This document shows, piece after piece, positions 8,655 to 17,451 of a DNA stretch of 45,153 bases. Source of the DNA: Thermohalobaculum sp039187815. Its GTDB lineage: Bacteria; Pseudomonadota; Alphaproteobacteria; Rhodobacterales; Rhodobacteraceae. The DNA lies in NCBI GenBank assembly GCA_039187815.1, contig JBCCZI010000016.1, forward strand, positions 1 to 45,153, written 5' to 3'. A program made the translations under genes and the position numbers. How positions within the stretch are numbered: position 1 is the stretch's first letter; the number at the start of each line of letters is the position of its first letter. A model generated the notes under the pieces. That model saw nothing but the letters and a program-made list of their open reading frames with translations, had not been told where the DNA came from and made no database searches.

Positions 8655-9839
8655 ATGAAGGTGCTGACGGTATTCGGTACGCGGCCCGAAGCGATCAAAC
8701 TCGCCCCTGTGGTCAAGGCGTTGGAGGCGGCTCCGGACATAGAGAGCCGAATCTGCGTCACCGGTCAGCACCGCGAAATGCTCGATCAGGTGCTCGAGGC
8801 CTTCACCCTCAAGCCAGATCACGACCTGGCATTGATGCGCCCAGGCCAGAGCCTGAACGCCCTGGCCGCACGGGCGATCGCGGCGCTCGATCCGGTACTG
8901 GAGGTCGAGCGGCCCGACCGCGTGCTGGTCCATGGTGACACCACGACGGCCATGGCGGCAGGCATTGCCGCGTTCCACCGCGCGATCGCCGTCGGCCATG
9001 TCGAAGCGGGCTTGCGCACGGGCGATCTCAGCCGGCCCTGGCCCGAGGAGATGAACCGCCGCTGCATCGATGCCTTTGCCGATCAGCTCTATGCGCCGAC
9101 GCCCGCGGCCCGCGACAATCTGCTAGCCGAGACGCTGGGCCCGCGCCAGATCCTAGTGACCGGCAACACGGTGATTGATGCTCTGATGATGGCGCGCCAG
9201 CGGATCGAGGGAGCACCGCCCCCCGAGGTCTTGCGTCCCCTGGCGGCGCGGCTGCGACCCGATGCAAAGATGGTGCTTGTCACCGGCCATCGTCGCGAAA
9301 GCTTTGGCCGCGGGTTCGAGGACATTTGTGTGTCGTTGGAACGCCTCGCTGGCCGCGATGATGTTGAGATCGTCTATCCCGTTCACTTGAACCCACAGGT
9401 CCAAGAGCCGGTGAACCGCCGTCTCGGCGCGCTCCCGCGGGTTCATCTGATCGAGCCACTCGACTACCTGCCCTTTGTCTGGCTGATGCTGCGGGCGCAT
9501 CTCTTGCTCACCGACTCAGGCGGTGTGCAGGAGGAAGCGCCGACCCTCGGCAAACCGGTGTTCGTGATGCGCGATGTGACCGAGCGACCCGAGGCCGTCG
9601 CCGCAGGCACCGCAGCGCTCGTAGGAACCGATCCCGAGCGCATCACCGGGGCGGTTGCCCGAGTGCTCGACGATCCCGCCGAACATGCCCGTATCGCACA
9701 GATCGCCAACCCCTACGGCGACGGCTTTGCTGCGGCTCGGATCGTCGCCGCTATCGCGGGCCAGCCAGCCATCCCTTTCGAGCCGACCCTGCACGCGCCC
9801 CAGGCGGAGAGCCCGGGACCGCTCGCCTTGCGCGCCTGA
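8655..9839 (+). CDS. wecB: UDP-N-acetylglucosamine 2-epimerase (non-hydrolysing)
   Basis: This enzyme interconverts UDP-GlcNAc and UDP-ManNAc in the cytoplasm and supplies a precursor for surface polysaccharide. The 394 residues carry the full family signature: FGTRPEAIKLAPV at the N-terminus, VHGDTTTAMA, VEAGLRTGD, PWPEEMNRR, VTGNTVIDAL, VTGHRRESFG and TDSGGVQEEAPTLGKP. ATG 8655 gives the normal MKVLTVFGTRPE start with GGAG about nine bases upstream; the frame is open further back to 8538, but that part is non-homologous. No UDP-ManNAc dehydrogenase (wecC) is in the window, so the glycan may carry ManNAc itself or the dehydrogenase is elsewhere. Assignment of the family is very secure. Confidence 0.95.
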   Translation: MKVLTVFGTRPEAIKLAPVVKALEAAPDIESRICVTGQHREMLDQVLEAFTLKPDHDLALMRPGQSLNALAARAIAALDPVLEVERPDRVLVHGDTTTAMAAGIAAFHRAIAVGHVEAGLRTGDLSRPWPEEMNRRCIDAFADQLYAPTPAARDNLLAETLGPRQILVTGNTVIDALMMARQRIEGAPPPEVLRPLAARLRPDAKMVLVTGHRRESFGRGFEDICVSLERLAGRDDVEIVYPVHLNPQVQEPVNRRLGALPRVHLIEPLDYLPFVWLMLRAHLLLTDSGGVQEEAPTLGKPVFVMRDVTERPEAVAAGTAALVGTDPERITGAVARVLDDPAEHARIAQIANPYGDGFAAARIVAAIAGQPAIPFEPTLHAPQAESPGPLALRA

Positions 9840-9880
9840 CCCCGCGGCCCTTTCGCCCCCCGACAAGTCCCGAGGTTTTG

Positions 9881-12592
9881 ATGTTCCGAAGACGCCCCGC
9901 CCCCCCCGAACCGATCTCAGAACCCGCTGCTGAGGAGCTCCAGCACAGCCAAATGGGCCCCTTCGATCCGGCGTGGTATGCGCGCCACCCGGTCGATCCT
10001 GAGGCGGATCTCGCTGAGGACTATCGCAGCCGCGGTGCCTGGGCTGCCCGCTCGCCAGCGCCCTTGTTCTCACCGTCCTGGTATCGCGCGGCCTATCCGG
10101 ATGTCGCCGTGGCGGGGGCCGAACCGCTGGAGCACTACCGCACCCATGGGTGGCGCGAGGGGCGCGATCCCTCACCGCTCTTCTCGACCCGAGCCTGGCT
10201 GGATCGGTACCCGGAGCTGTTGGAGGAGGGGACAGATCCCCTCACTCACTACCTGACCCATGGTATGGGGAAAATGGGCCCGCATCCTCGGGTCAAGGCC
10301 TTCGATCCCAATGCCTTGGATGTGGGGGTTGTGGTGGTGTTCGATGGCGATATCGGAGCCACTGATCTGGTGCTTTGGTCGCTGGAGTGCGCGCGCGGGG
10401 CACTCTCGATGACTGTCTATCTCGTTGATGCCGGGACGAGTGCGCGTAGGGGCGAACTCGACGCTCTGGCGGCCAAACGTCGGTCCGCAGAGCTCGGGAT
10501 CGAGCGGCAGCATGAGGAGCCGGGGCTCTCGTTTGGACAGTTGGCGAACGCCGGGATCTGGCGCGCCTTGTCCGCAGACCAGCACACGCATATCGCGCTG
10601 CTCGAGCAGAGCGTGCTGGTCGCCCCGGGCACGATCGATGCGCTCATTGATCTCTGGGTCCCCTTGGCCGTTCCGGTGCTGAACCTTGCCCTGAACGAAC
10701 AGGCCGTACCCATCGAGTTCGACATCTACGCGCGCGGTGAGCCGCAGACCCAGGTCGCGGTGCAGGCCGAGAGACGCCGTGCCCTCATTCCCGGCGGTCT
10801 CTGCTTTGCCGACCGCGTGGAGCCCGCGCTCGCGCTGTTCCAAGCCGGCGCGCTCGAGACAGCGGGTCTGTTGGATGAGCAGACGGAGGCGGGCCTCGAC
10901 GCATTGGATCCCTTGATCGCGGGCCTGCGGGATGCAGGGCTCGGCCAACCGGTTGTCGCGCGTCACCTCTATGCCCACAGGCTTGAGCGATCGGCCGCTC
11001 TCCCAGCCCCATTTGCAGCGATCGAGCGCGACAGTGGCATGCCTCGCGGCCTGTTGGCCGATGCGGCTGGCGTGCTCGCACTTCAGCGCTCCGCGGCGGC
11101 GGACCGCGCCGCCTTGACCGGTTGGAGTGCCGACGCCGACCGTTTGCTCAAGGCCCATGCGGGTCGGGTGTCTGATGCGGAGCGGGCCACGGAGCGTGCG
11201 GCTGTGCGCCTCGCCCACCGCCTCGCCCGTTCCGAGCAGGGCGCAGGGGCCACACGGCCTGGTACCGCCCCCTGGGACGAGATCGCGTTTGGCGATCCGT
11301 GCACGCCGCCCACGCTCACCGATGCGCCGGGATGGCGTGCCGCCTACCGCGCTCTGTTGCGCGAGGGCCTCGCTGGGCTTGCCGAACGCGAGGTTGCGGG
11401 TTTCGGACAGGCTGAAGGTCTGCAGCCCCTTCTGGCCGGGCTCGCGGGCCTGTTCCAGACGGATCCGCCCGTTCTTGTGCTCACCATGGACACGGATCCC
11501 GTTACCGGCAATGAAAAAGACGGCTATGTGCAGCGAGTGATCGCGATTGACCGCGCCTTGGCGGGACGATCCCGGATCTATCTCAAGATGGTGGCAACCC
11601 GCGCGCGGCGCCCTGCTTTGGTGTGCCTCGAGGCCAATCTCTGGCGGCTCGAGATCGCCCATGGTTGTGCATTGGGCGAGACCCTGCTTGGCGCTGTCTT
11701 GCGCCTGGGCGCCCCCGTCTACAGCCAGAGCCTGGTGGGCATCGATCCACCGGTGCTCCGCCGCCTTCTGCCCCAACGTACGGGGGCGCTGATCATGGAC
11801 ATGCACGGCGCGGTTCCAGAAGAGTTCGTGATGTACGGTGATCACTACATGGCGCAGAAATATCGGCGCTATGAGGGTTGGGCGGCCAAGGAAGCTGACA
11901 TCGTCGTCAGCGTGACCGAAGCGATGGGCGAGCATTTTGCGACCAAGCTCGGCATCGCGCGCGAGCGGATGATCGTCTGCCCGATCTTCTCACAGGGCAG
12001 GGATGTGGACGTCGCCGAACGGTCCTATGCAGCACGCCCCCGTGCCATCTACGCGGGTGGCACGCAGCGCTGGCAGATGATCCCTGAGATGGCGCGCTTG
12101 GTCGCCGATACCGCTGAGGTCGTCGATTGGGTGCTGCTGACCCCGGATACAAAGGGCATGGGACGCGCGCTCGAGCGAGCAGGGCTCTCTGACCAGACGC
12201 TTCTGTCTTTGCGCTCCGCCAGCCAGACCGAGGTCTTCGCGACATATCCGCGCTGTGATTTCGGCCTGCTGTTGCGCGAGGATGATGTGGTCAACCGCGT
12301 CGCCTGTCCGACCAAGTTGATCGAGTATCTGCGCTTTGGCGTCGTCCCAGTTATGCACTCGCCGGATGTGGGGGATTTCAACCGCCTTGGCATGCGGTGG
12401 GTCGCGGAGGAGGATTTCCGGGCTGGCCGGCTGCCCGATCCCGCGGAGCGCGCCGAGATGGCCCAGGCCAACCATGCCGTCTACCGTAAGCTGACCGAGG
12501 CCTCGCGTGCCGGGCTGACCCGCATCGCAGGCGCCGTTGCGGTCAGTGAGCCTATGGTCGAAACCGCGCCCCGTCTAAGGACCTCCGCATGA
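9881..12592 (+). CDS. Large multidomain glycosyltransferase with N-terminal WY-type repeats
   Basis: A 903-residue protein. Residues about 25-135 hold three related units (FDPAWYARHP, FSPSWYRAAYPDV, FSTRAWLDRYPEL, each followed by a HY..HG-like end). Such repeats are seen at the N-termini of large polysaccharide glycosyltransferases. A middle section (about 145-440) has a GT-A-like strand pattern without a clear catalytic motif. The C-terminal part (about 550-870) looks like a GT4 GT-B fold, with ADIVVSVTEAMGEHF, YAGGTQRWQM and LREDDVVNRVACPTKLIEYL. ATG 9881 follows GAGG by five bases; a TTG just before it is less likely. Its stop overlaps the start of the next glycosyltransferase. It probably adds one or more sugars to the chain. 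Confidence 0.72.
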   Translation: MFRRRPAPPEPISEPAAEELQHSQMGPFDPAWYARHPVDPEADLAEDYRSRGAWAARSPAPLFSPSWYRAAYPDVAVAGAEPLEHYRTHGWREGRDPSPLFSTRAWLDRYPELLEEGTDPLTHYLTHGMGKMGPHPRVKAFDPNALDVGVVVVFDGDIGATDLVLWSLECARGALSMTVYLVDAGTSARRGELDALAAKRRSAELGIERQHEEPGLSFGQLANAGIWRALSADQHTHIALLEQSVLVAPGTIDALIDLWVPLAVPVLNLALNEQAVPIEFDIYARGEPQTQVAVQAERRRALIPGGLCFADRVEPALALFQAGALETAGLLDEQTEAGLDALDPLIAGLRDAGLGQPVVARHLYAHRLERSAALPAPFAAIERDSGMPRGLLADAAGVLALQRSAAADRAALTGWSADADRLLKAHAGRVSDAERATERAAVRLAHRLARSEQGAGATRPGTAPWDEIAFGDPCTPPTLTDAPGWRAAYRALLREGLAGLAEREVAGFGQAEGLQPLLAGLAGLFQTDPPVLVLTMDTDPVTGNEKDGYVQRVIAIDRALAGRSRIYLKMVATRARRPALVCLEANLWRLEIAHGCALGETLLGAVLRLGAPVYSQSLVGIDPPVLRRLLPQRTGALIMDMHGAVPEEFVMYGDHYMAQKYRRYEGWAAKEADIVVSVTEAMGEHFATKLGIARERMIVCPIFSQGRDVDVAERSYAARPRAIYAGGTQRWQMIPEMARLVADTAEVVDWVLLTPDTKGMGRALERAGLSDQTLLSLRSASQTEVFATYPRCDFGLLLREDDVVNRVACPTKLIEYLRFGVVPVMHSPDVGDFNRLGMRWVAEEDFRAGRLPDPAERAEMAQANHAVYRKLTEASRAGLTRIAGAVAVSEPMVETAPRLRTSA

Positions 12593-13818
12593 CCTCCAAA
12601 CTCTCGCCATCGGTTGCCATCGTGGTGCCGTCCTTCGATCGTGGCGGCCTTGAACAGGTGGCGCTCAATCTCTATCGCGGTTATCGAGCGCTCGGTTCCC
12701 GCTGCATCGTGCTGGTGGAGCGCAATGAGGCGGGCTACATGCTCGGCCGGCTCGAGCGGCCTGGAGATGGCATCATCCTGAATGGCGACGAGTCGCTGTT
12801 TGTCGAAGCCTTGGCGCGCCACGAGATCGATGTCGTTCACTACCACTATTCGACGTTCGGGCTGGCCGCGGCGCGGCGGCTCGGCCTTTTCACGCTCTAT
12901 ACCGTGCACAACGTCTACACTTGGCTCGATGATGCCGGGTTCGCCCATCATGCGGGGCAGATCATGGAGGCAGACCGGGTCGTGGCCGTGTCACGCTTTG
13001 TGCGCGACTACTTCTGCCGCCGGGCGCAGGTGCCCATGGACCAGGTGGATGTGATCCCGAACGGCATCGATCTCAGCTGGATTGCAGGCGCCGGGGCCGG
13101 GACCTTGCCCGATCTGGATATCCCGGCTGGTCGGTTCGTCTTCGTCCTCCCGGCGAGTTACTTCCCGGTGAAACACCACCCACTGGCGCTGCGCGCAGCC
13201 GAGTTGCTGCTCTCCCGACGTAAAGATTTTCATCTGGTCTTTGTCGGCAATGTGGGGGACGAGGGGTACGCCGTTGATGTGGATACACTGGTCGCGGCTT
13301 CGCCTGCCAGGACCCATGTCAGCCAGGTGGCCTGCCTCTCCCATGATCAGATGGCGGCGGTGTATCAGCAGCTTGCGGATTGTGTGGTCCTGCCGACGAT
13401 CCAGGAGGGGTGTTCAAACGTCGTGCTTGAGGCATTGGCCTTTGATCGCTCGTTGATCATCACGGATGTGGGGAATGCGGCCGAGGCGCGGGCCCTCTCG
13501 CCCCGGGTGCGTGTGATCGATCGCGCAGAGGAGATTGATGCGCTCACGCCGGATCGCATCGAAGCGCTCAGCCGGACCGGCGATTGCCGAAACTTGCGCG
13601 CTTTGGTCGATGCCATGGCCTCGGCCATGACCGTCCGGGGTGGTGACGCCGGAGAAGCTGAGCTTGTGGAGCGGCGCGAGGCGATTGGGCTGAACCGCAT
13701 GGTCGACGGCTATCATCGCTTGTTCCGCTCGGCTGCCCCGCTTGCCCTTGGAGCGGCGCCTCAGGCGTGGGCCATCCCGGCGGCCAGCCCCTCAAAGACT
13801 GCAGAGACGCTGGCATAG
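12589..13818 (+). CDS. Family-4 glycosyltransferase
   Basis: A 409-residue GT-B enzyme. The N-terminus reads VAIVVPSFDRGGLEQVALNL, the typical GT4 start in which GG contacts the donor. The middle has VVAVSRFVRDYF followed by IPNGID, and the C-terminal donor-binding half holds FPVKHHPLALRAAELL and the EGCSNVVLEALA (E-x7-E) motif. ATG 12589 overlaps the stop of the preceding gene (ATGA), so the two are co-translated. The 3' end overlaps the convergent unknown gene by 58 bases. It acts in the cytoplasm on the growing capsule glycan; the sugar is not predictable. Confidence 0.88.
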   Translation: MTSKLSPSVAIVVPSFDRGGLEQVALNLYRGYRALGSRCIVLVERNEAGYMLGRLERPGDGIILNGDESLFVEALARHEIDVVHYHYSTFGLAAARRLGLFTLYTVHNVYTWLDDAGFAHHAGQIMEADRVVAVSRFVRDYFCRRAQVPMDQVDVIPNGIDLSWIAGAGAGTLPDLDIPAGRFVFVLPASYFPVKHHPLALRAAELLLSRRKDFHLVFVGNVGDEGYAVDVDTLVAASPARTHVSQVACLSHDQMAAVYQQLADCVVLPTIQEGCSNVVLEALAFDRSLIITDVGNAAEARALSPRVRVIDRAEEIDALTPDRIEALSRTGDCRNLRALVDAMASAMTVRGGDAGEAELVERREAIGLNRMVDGYHRLFRSAAPLALGAAPQAWAIPAASPSKTAETLA

Positions 13819-14804
13819 ACCATCAGATCACATTCGAGGATCGCATCGACTACCGAGATCTCGGCCAGAGCGTCGGCGAGCCATAGGATCTCGTCGCGCG
13901 TCTGCGCCGGCGAGGGCACAGCCGTCCCGAACAGCGTCGCCAACGCCGTCTCGAAGTAGCCGCCAACGCATGCCGGAGCCACCACCTCGAATCCGGCGAG
14001 CGTCTTCAGCGCCGCCGACACGGCATTGGGTCCACAGAGTTCGCCGGGCACGCGGCACGTCAGTTGCCGGGTGAGCGGGTTGGACAGGGTCGCGGCAATC
14101 TCGGGCTCCAAGCGCGTCAGCACCCGGCGCAGACGGCGCATGTCGAACAGATCGACCCCGTCGAGCAGTGTCAGCGCCCCGCGCCAGGCCAATCGTTCGC
14201 GGGCCGTGATCCGTTGGTCCACCGCCCCGAACGCCCCGCTGAGGACCGCCAATCGCTCGGCCAACTCCTCATGCGGATCGCGCAGATCCACCACCACACG
14301 CGCGCTGCCATCCGCAAGCCCCGCATGAGCCGGCACCCAGACGCGACCGCTGGCATAGACCGACGGCACGGGGCCGGGGACCAGCACTTGGTCCACCGTC
14401 TCGGTTCCGAACCGGTCCACGGCCGGATACCAGCCCTGAAACAACCGCTCCATGGCGTGATCGAAGCCAAGACTGGGCGTCAGCCGCGTCTCGAGCCGGA
14501 AGACCCGCTGCTGCACGGCGCCTGCCTGACGGCGATAGATCGTCAGCCCGCTGGCCAGATCCCGCAGCTCGAGATCGGGTACCCGGCTGAGATCGCCGAC
14601 CTCCGTAGGGCCGATGCGAAAACCGCAGCGCCCGGTGCGATGGCGTCCAGCCTCGACCAGGGCGGCGCGCGTCTCGTTCGCCTCACCGCTCCACAACAGG
14701 GCTCCAGCGCCCAAGACACACAGTCTCGGCGTCTCGCTCACGCTATCCGGCACCAGATAGCCGACCAACTCATCCCCGTAATCCGCCTCAACGTTGAACA
14801 GCAT
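13761..14804 (-). CDS. Unrecognised capsule-locus protein
   Basis: A 347-residue soluble-looking protein with no signal peptide or membrane helix that I cannot assign to a family. It begins MLFNVEADYGDELVGYLVPD and contains conserved-looking blocks (RTGRCGFRIGPTEV, DLELRDLASGLTIYRR, RVFRLETRLTP, VVVDLRDPHEELAERL). The last two suggest a strand-rich N-terminal domain and a helical C-terminal domain. Its place between a glycosyltransferase and the outer-membrane exporter gene suggests a role in polysaccharide synthesis or its control. ATG 14804 is taken as start; GTG 14813, three codons earlier, is also possible. It is divergent from the Wza-like gene and shares its promoter region. Confidence 0.6.
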   Translation of the reverse strand: MLFNVEADYGDELVGYLVPDSVSETPRLCVLGAGALLWSGEANETRAALVEAGRHRTGRCGFRIGPTEVGDLSRVPDLELRDLASGLTIYRRQAGAVQQRVFRLETRLTPSLGFDHAMERLFQGWYPAVDRFGTETVDQVLVPGPVPSVYASGRVWVPAHAGLADGSARVVVDLRDPHEELAERLAVLSGAFGAVDQRITARERLAWRGALTLLDGVDLFDMRRLRRVLTRLEPEIAATLSNPLTRQLTCRVPGELCGPNAVSAALKTLAGFEVVAPACVGGYFETALATLFGTAVPSPAQTRDEILWLADALAEISVVDAILECDLMVYASVSAVFEGLAAGMAHA

Positions 14805-14814
14805 TGTAAGCACC

Positions 14815-14907
14815 CATTAACCATCCCCTCGTTAGTGTTTGTTCATCACCTGTTGCGGTTTGGTACAAAATTCGTTCCAGACCCATGTTGAGCCTAAACG
14901 GTTAATG
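14815..14907. promoter_or_regulatory. Divergent promoter region bounded by CATTAACC / GGTTAATG inverted repeat
   Basis: CATTAACC at 14815-14822 and GGTTAATG at 14900-14907 are exact inverted copies 77 bases apart, one at each end of the intergenic DNA between the unknown gene and the Wza-like gene. The first contains TTAACCAT, identical to the half-site described for the alphaproteobacterial regulator CtrA. The DNA between is AT-rich for this genome (TTGTTCATCACC, GGTACAAAATTCG) and is the likely promoter zone for both directions. Confidence 0.45.
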
Positions 14908-14919
14908 AATGGGGAACCC

Positions 14920-16083
14920 ATGCCGATAAGATTTGCGATACTTATGGCGGCGACGCTGCTTTCGGCGTGTGCCGGGGTGCCGAGATCCGGGCCGCTGACG
15001 GCCGACGTGCTAGAGGAGGCGAAGGGCGGTGCCGAGGGCCCGCTGACCTTTGCCCTGATCGCGACCGATGGGGCCGTGGTGCAGCGGCTGCGCACCAGCC
15101 AGCCGCGCGCGGATCTCTCGGCCCTTGCATCGGGACCTGCGGTCTATGGCCGGCGTTTGCGCACCGGTGACCAAGTCCGCGTGATGTTGTTCGAGGCGAC
15201 GGGCGGTGGGCTGTTCGGCGCGGGGCCCGACGCGGGCGCCGGTGTGCGCGAGCTGCCGGTTCAAACGGTCTCCTCGGCGGGCACGCTGCGCATTCCCTAC
15301 GGCGGCGATGTTCGGGTGCGCGGCCTGTCGCCAGAGGCGGCGGCCCGGCGGATCGAGGCGGCACTGCGTGGCCAAGCGATCGAGCCGCAAGCCGTCGTGA
15401 GCCTGATCGAGCAACCCTCGGCTTCGGTCACTGTGCTTGGCGATGCGGTGGCCTCGGGCGGGCGCATCCCGCTGGCAGGCACCGGAGAGCGGGTGCTCGA
15501 CATGGTCGCAGCCGCCGGTGGCTTGACGAAGCCGATCCATGAGAGCGCCTTGCGGCTCACGCGCTCTGACCAAAGCTCGCGCGTCGGCTTTGGGCATTTA
15601 CTTGAGAACCCGGCTCAGAACGTGCCGGTTCACCCACGCGATGTGATCTCGGTCGAACATGCGCCCCGGCATTTCTCGATTCTTGGCGCTGTAACCGAGA
15701 ACGCCAAGGTGACGTTCGATCAGTCCGAGGTAACCTTGGACGAAGCGCTCGGCTTGGCGCGCGGCATCGTCGACACCCAGGCCGATCCGACAGGGGTCTT
15801 CGTGGTGCGCTATGAGCCGGCGGGGCTCGCCTCGCAGCTTCCCGGGATCCCGCGCGAACTGATCGCCCGATCGGCGGGGCAGCCGGTGCCCGTCGTCTAT
15901 CAGCTCGACTTCTCGCGACCATCGGGGCTGCTCCTGGCCAAGCGATTCCCGATCCGCCATCGCGACACGATCTTCGTTGCGAACTCCGAGTACAACTCGG
16001 CCGAGAAGATCTTGCGGCTGGTGGCGCTGGCGTTGCAGCCCATTGCGACCGGTGCGGTCGTGGGCAATCTCGCGGTCAACTGA
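14920..16083 (+). CDS. Outer-membrane polysaccharide export lipoprotein (Wza/KpsD family)
   Basis: This is the outer-membrane channel component through which capsule polysaccharide leaves the cell. The 387 residues begin with a lipoprotein signal (MPIRFAILMAATLLSACAG, lipobox Cys at 17). A poly-export domain follows (RTGDQVRVMLFE ... GTLRIPYGGDVRVRGLSPEAA, about 85-170), then two SLBB-like segments (ASVTVLGDAVASGGRIPL and FSILGAVTENAKVTF). ATG 14920 is preferred because it gives the lipoprotein signal directly and GGGGAA precedes it; the frame is open back to 14839, but that tail would spoil the signal peptide. It stands alone on this strand between two convergent or divergent minus-strand genes. 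The end is followed by a small GC hairpin. Confidence 0.88.
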   Translation: MPIRFAILMAATLLSACAGVPRSGPLTADVLEEAKGGAEGPLTFALIATDGAVVQRLRTSQPRADLSALASGPAVYGRRLRTGDQVRVMLFEATGGGLFGAGPDAGAGVRELPVQTVSSAGTLRIPYGGDVRVRGLSPEAAARRIEAALRGQAIEPQAVVSLIEQPSASVTVLGDAVASGGRIPLAGTGERVLDMVAAAGGLTKPIHESALRLTRSDQSSRVGFGHLLENPAQNVPVHPRDVISVEHAPRHFSILGAVTENAKVTFDQSEVTLDEALGLARGIVDTQADPTGVFVVRYEPAGLASQLPGIPRELIARSAGQPVPVVYQLDFSRPSGLLLAKRFPIRHRDTIFVANSEYNSAEKILRLVALALQPIATGAVVGNLAVN

Positions 16084-16097
16084 GTAGGTAGAGGTCC

Positions 16098-16112
16098 GCT
16101 CCCGGCGGGAGC
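16098..16112. terminator. GC hairpin between convergent Wza-like and KpsS-like genes
   Basis: GCTCCC-GGC-GGGAGC forms a perfect six-base-pair stem with a three-base loop in the 35 bases between two convergent stop codons. No U-run follows on either strand, so it is only a candidate bidirectional terminator. Confidence 0.4.
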
Positions 16113-16118
16113 CGCCCT

Positions 16119-17405
16119 TCATTCTGCGGCGATTGACGGGGCTCCGGTCTGTGCGGAGCCCGCATCGCCTCCGAACGCCGCCTGCCAGAAGAGATCTGGG
16201 GTCGTCAAGCGCCGCGTGATCTCGGCAATGGCGGCACGTCGACCGGCCGGGTCATAGAACGAGCCGCGCACTTGGAAGGCGCTCGCAAGCACTGCGACCA
16301 AATCGTTGCAAAGCGCGGGATCTGGCCATGCGGGCTCTCCCCAAAACTGGTCGAGCCCGCCCTGATGGGTGAGTCCAGGCACGTCATAGATAGCATCGCC
16401 AAGGGCGATCACCGGGCATGCGCGGCGCAGCGCCAACAACCCCACGGTGGAGTTCACCGTGATCACCCCTCGGGCCCGTTCAAGCATCGCGTCGAGATTG
16501 CCGCCATCGATGCTGTGCACGCGGTCCGCCACGCCAAACCGCTCGGCCAGGCGCTGCGACTGTTTCGGCCAATTCTCCCAGCCATTGTCCATGGGGTGGA
16601 GCTTGATGACCAGCCGGACCCCGGCTGCCGCCCGCTCTGCAAAGGATCGCACCACCGCCTCGAGCATCTCGGACAGACAGTCGAACGGCGAGGAGGCGCG
16701 GATCTGATAGTCGCTCTGCAATTGCAGCGCGAGCAGGAAGAACGGCCACCGCGTCTCTGCCACAGCGGCATCGATCGTCTCGGCCTGGCGCCGGGCCCTG
16801 CCGCCGAAGGCCATCCGGCGCAGCCAGCTGAAATAGTCGAGCAACGGCGGGTAATGCTTGTCGCTCACATACCGGAGAAACCCTACGCGCCCCAAAGCCA
16901 TGGCCAGATGATAGCTGACCTCGGCCGTTGCTTCCTCGGGAAAGCTATGGCTATAGAGCGGGGTCATATCGGGTCGCATGGCCCCCGCAGCCATTCGCCG
17001 AATGCCTTCCGCATCGCGCGGGATATGCGACTGCGCGCCCATGCCCTCGGGCTCCATGGTGAGCCAATCCGGGCGCAGATAGCCGTTTTCGATTGCCCAG
17101 GCGCGCACGCCCAACCGCCGAGCAACCCCCAGAGCGGCTACATGATAGGGCAGCCGGTCGGCATAGTAGAGGATGTCGTTGACCCCCTCCTCGCGCACCA
17201 ATCGCTCGAGCCAGGCGGGCCAGTCCGCCAGCCGACCGCGATAGAGCCGTTGCCCCCGCTGCCGCCAGATCAGCAGATCGCCAAGGTGAAACCCAACATG
17301 GATGACCCGGTATCCTGCTTCGCTCAGACCCTGGCCAAGTGCGCGCCAAAACCCACATGGCGGGCCCTGCAACATCAGAATGGTCCGGCTTTGAGGGCGG
17401 TCCAT
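16119..17405 (-). CDS. KpsS/RkpJ-like capsule polysaccharide protein (copy 1)
   Basis: A 428-residue cytoplasmic protein of the capsule KpsS/KpsC type, whose members in group 2 capsules add beta-Kdo residues to the lipid that anchors the polysaccharide. Family-like blocks: ILMLQGPP near the start, ENGYLRPDWLTMEP, LALQLQSDYQIR, VIKLHPMDNGWENW and GVITVNSTVGLLAL (the conserved NSTVGL motif). ATG 17405 is preceded by GGAGG at seven bases; the frame opens earlier at 17441, but with no ribosome site. It shares these blocks with the divergent gene at 17480-18718, so the two are paralogues. A stable hairpin lies within its last codons. No Kdo synthesis genes are in the window; Kdo could come from LPS biosynthesis. 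Confidence 0.8.
   Translation of the reverse strand: MDRPQSRTILMLQGPPCGFWRALGQGLSEAGYRVIHVGFHLGDLLIWRQRGQRLYRGRLADWPAWLERLVREEGVNDILYYADRLPYHVAALGVARRLGVRAWAIENGYLRPDWLTMEPEGMGAQSHIPRDAEGIRRMAAGAMRPDMTPLYSHSFPEEATAEVSYHLAMALGRVGFLRYVSDKHYPPLLDYFSWLRRMAFGGRARRQAETIDAAVAETRWPFFLLALQLQSDYQIRASSPFDCLSEMLEAVVRSFAERAAAGVRLVIKLHPMDNGWENWPKQSQRLAERFGVADRVHSIDGGNLDAMLERARGVITVNSTVGLLALRRACPVIALGDAIYDVPGLTHQGGLDQFWGEPAWPDPALCNDLVAVLASAFQVRGSFYDPAGRRAAIAEITRRLTTPDLFWQAAFGGDAGSAQTGAPSIAAE
16139..16161. terminator. Eight-base-pair hairpin in the 3' end of the KpsS-like gene
   Basis: GGGCTCCG (16139-16146) and CGGAGCCC (16154-16161) are perfect inverted copies around a seven-base loop, inside the last codons of the minus-strand KpsS-like gene. 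Position at a gene end suggests a role in termination or mRNA stability; there is no U-run. Confidence 0.3.
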
Positions 17406-17451
17406 CGCGGGCCTCCAGAACGTCTGTGGGAATGGGCGCATTACCGGCCTC

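Noticed and set aside
10172..11935. 587-residue minus-strand open frame opposite the large glycosyltransferase
   Set aside because: No recognisable motifs, and the plus strand has the real coding pattern with coupled neighbours.
14839..14919. Longer N-terminus of the Wza-like exporter
   Set aside because: It would put 27 residues before a standard lipoprotein signal and overlaps the divergent promoter region.
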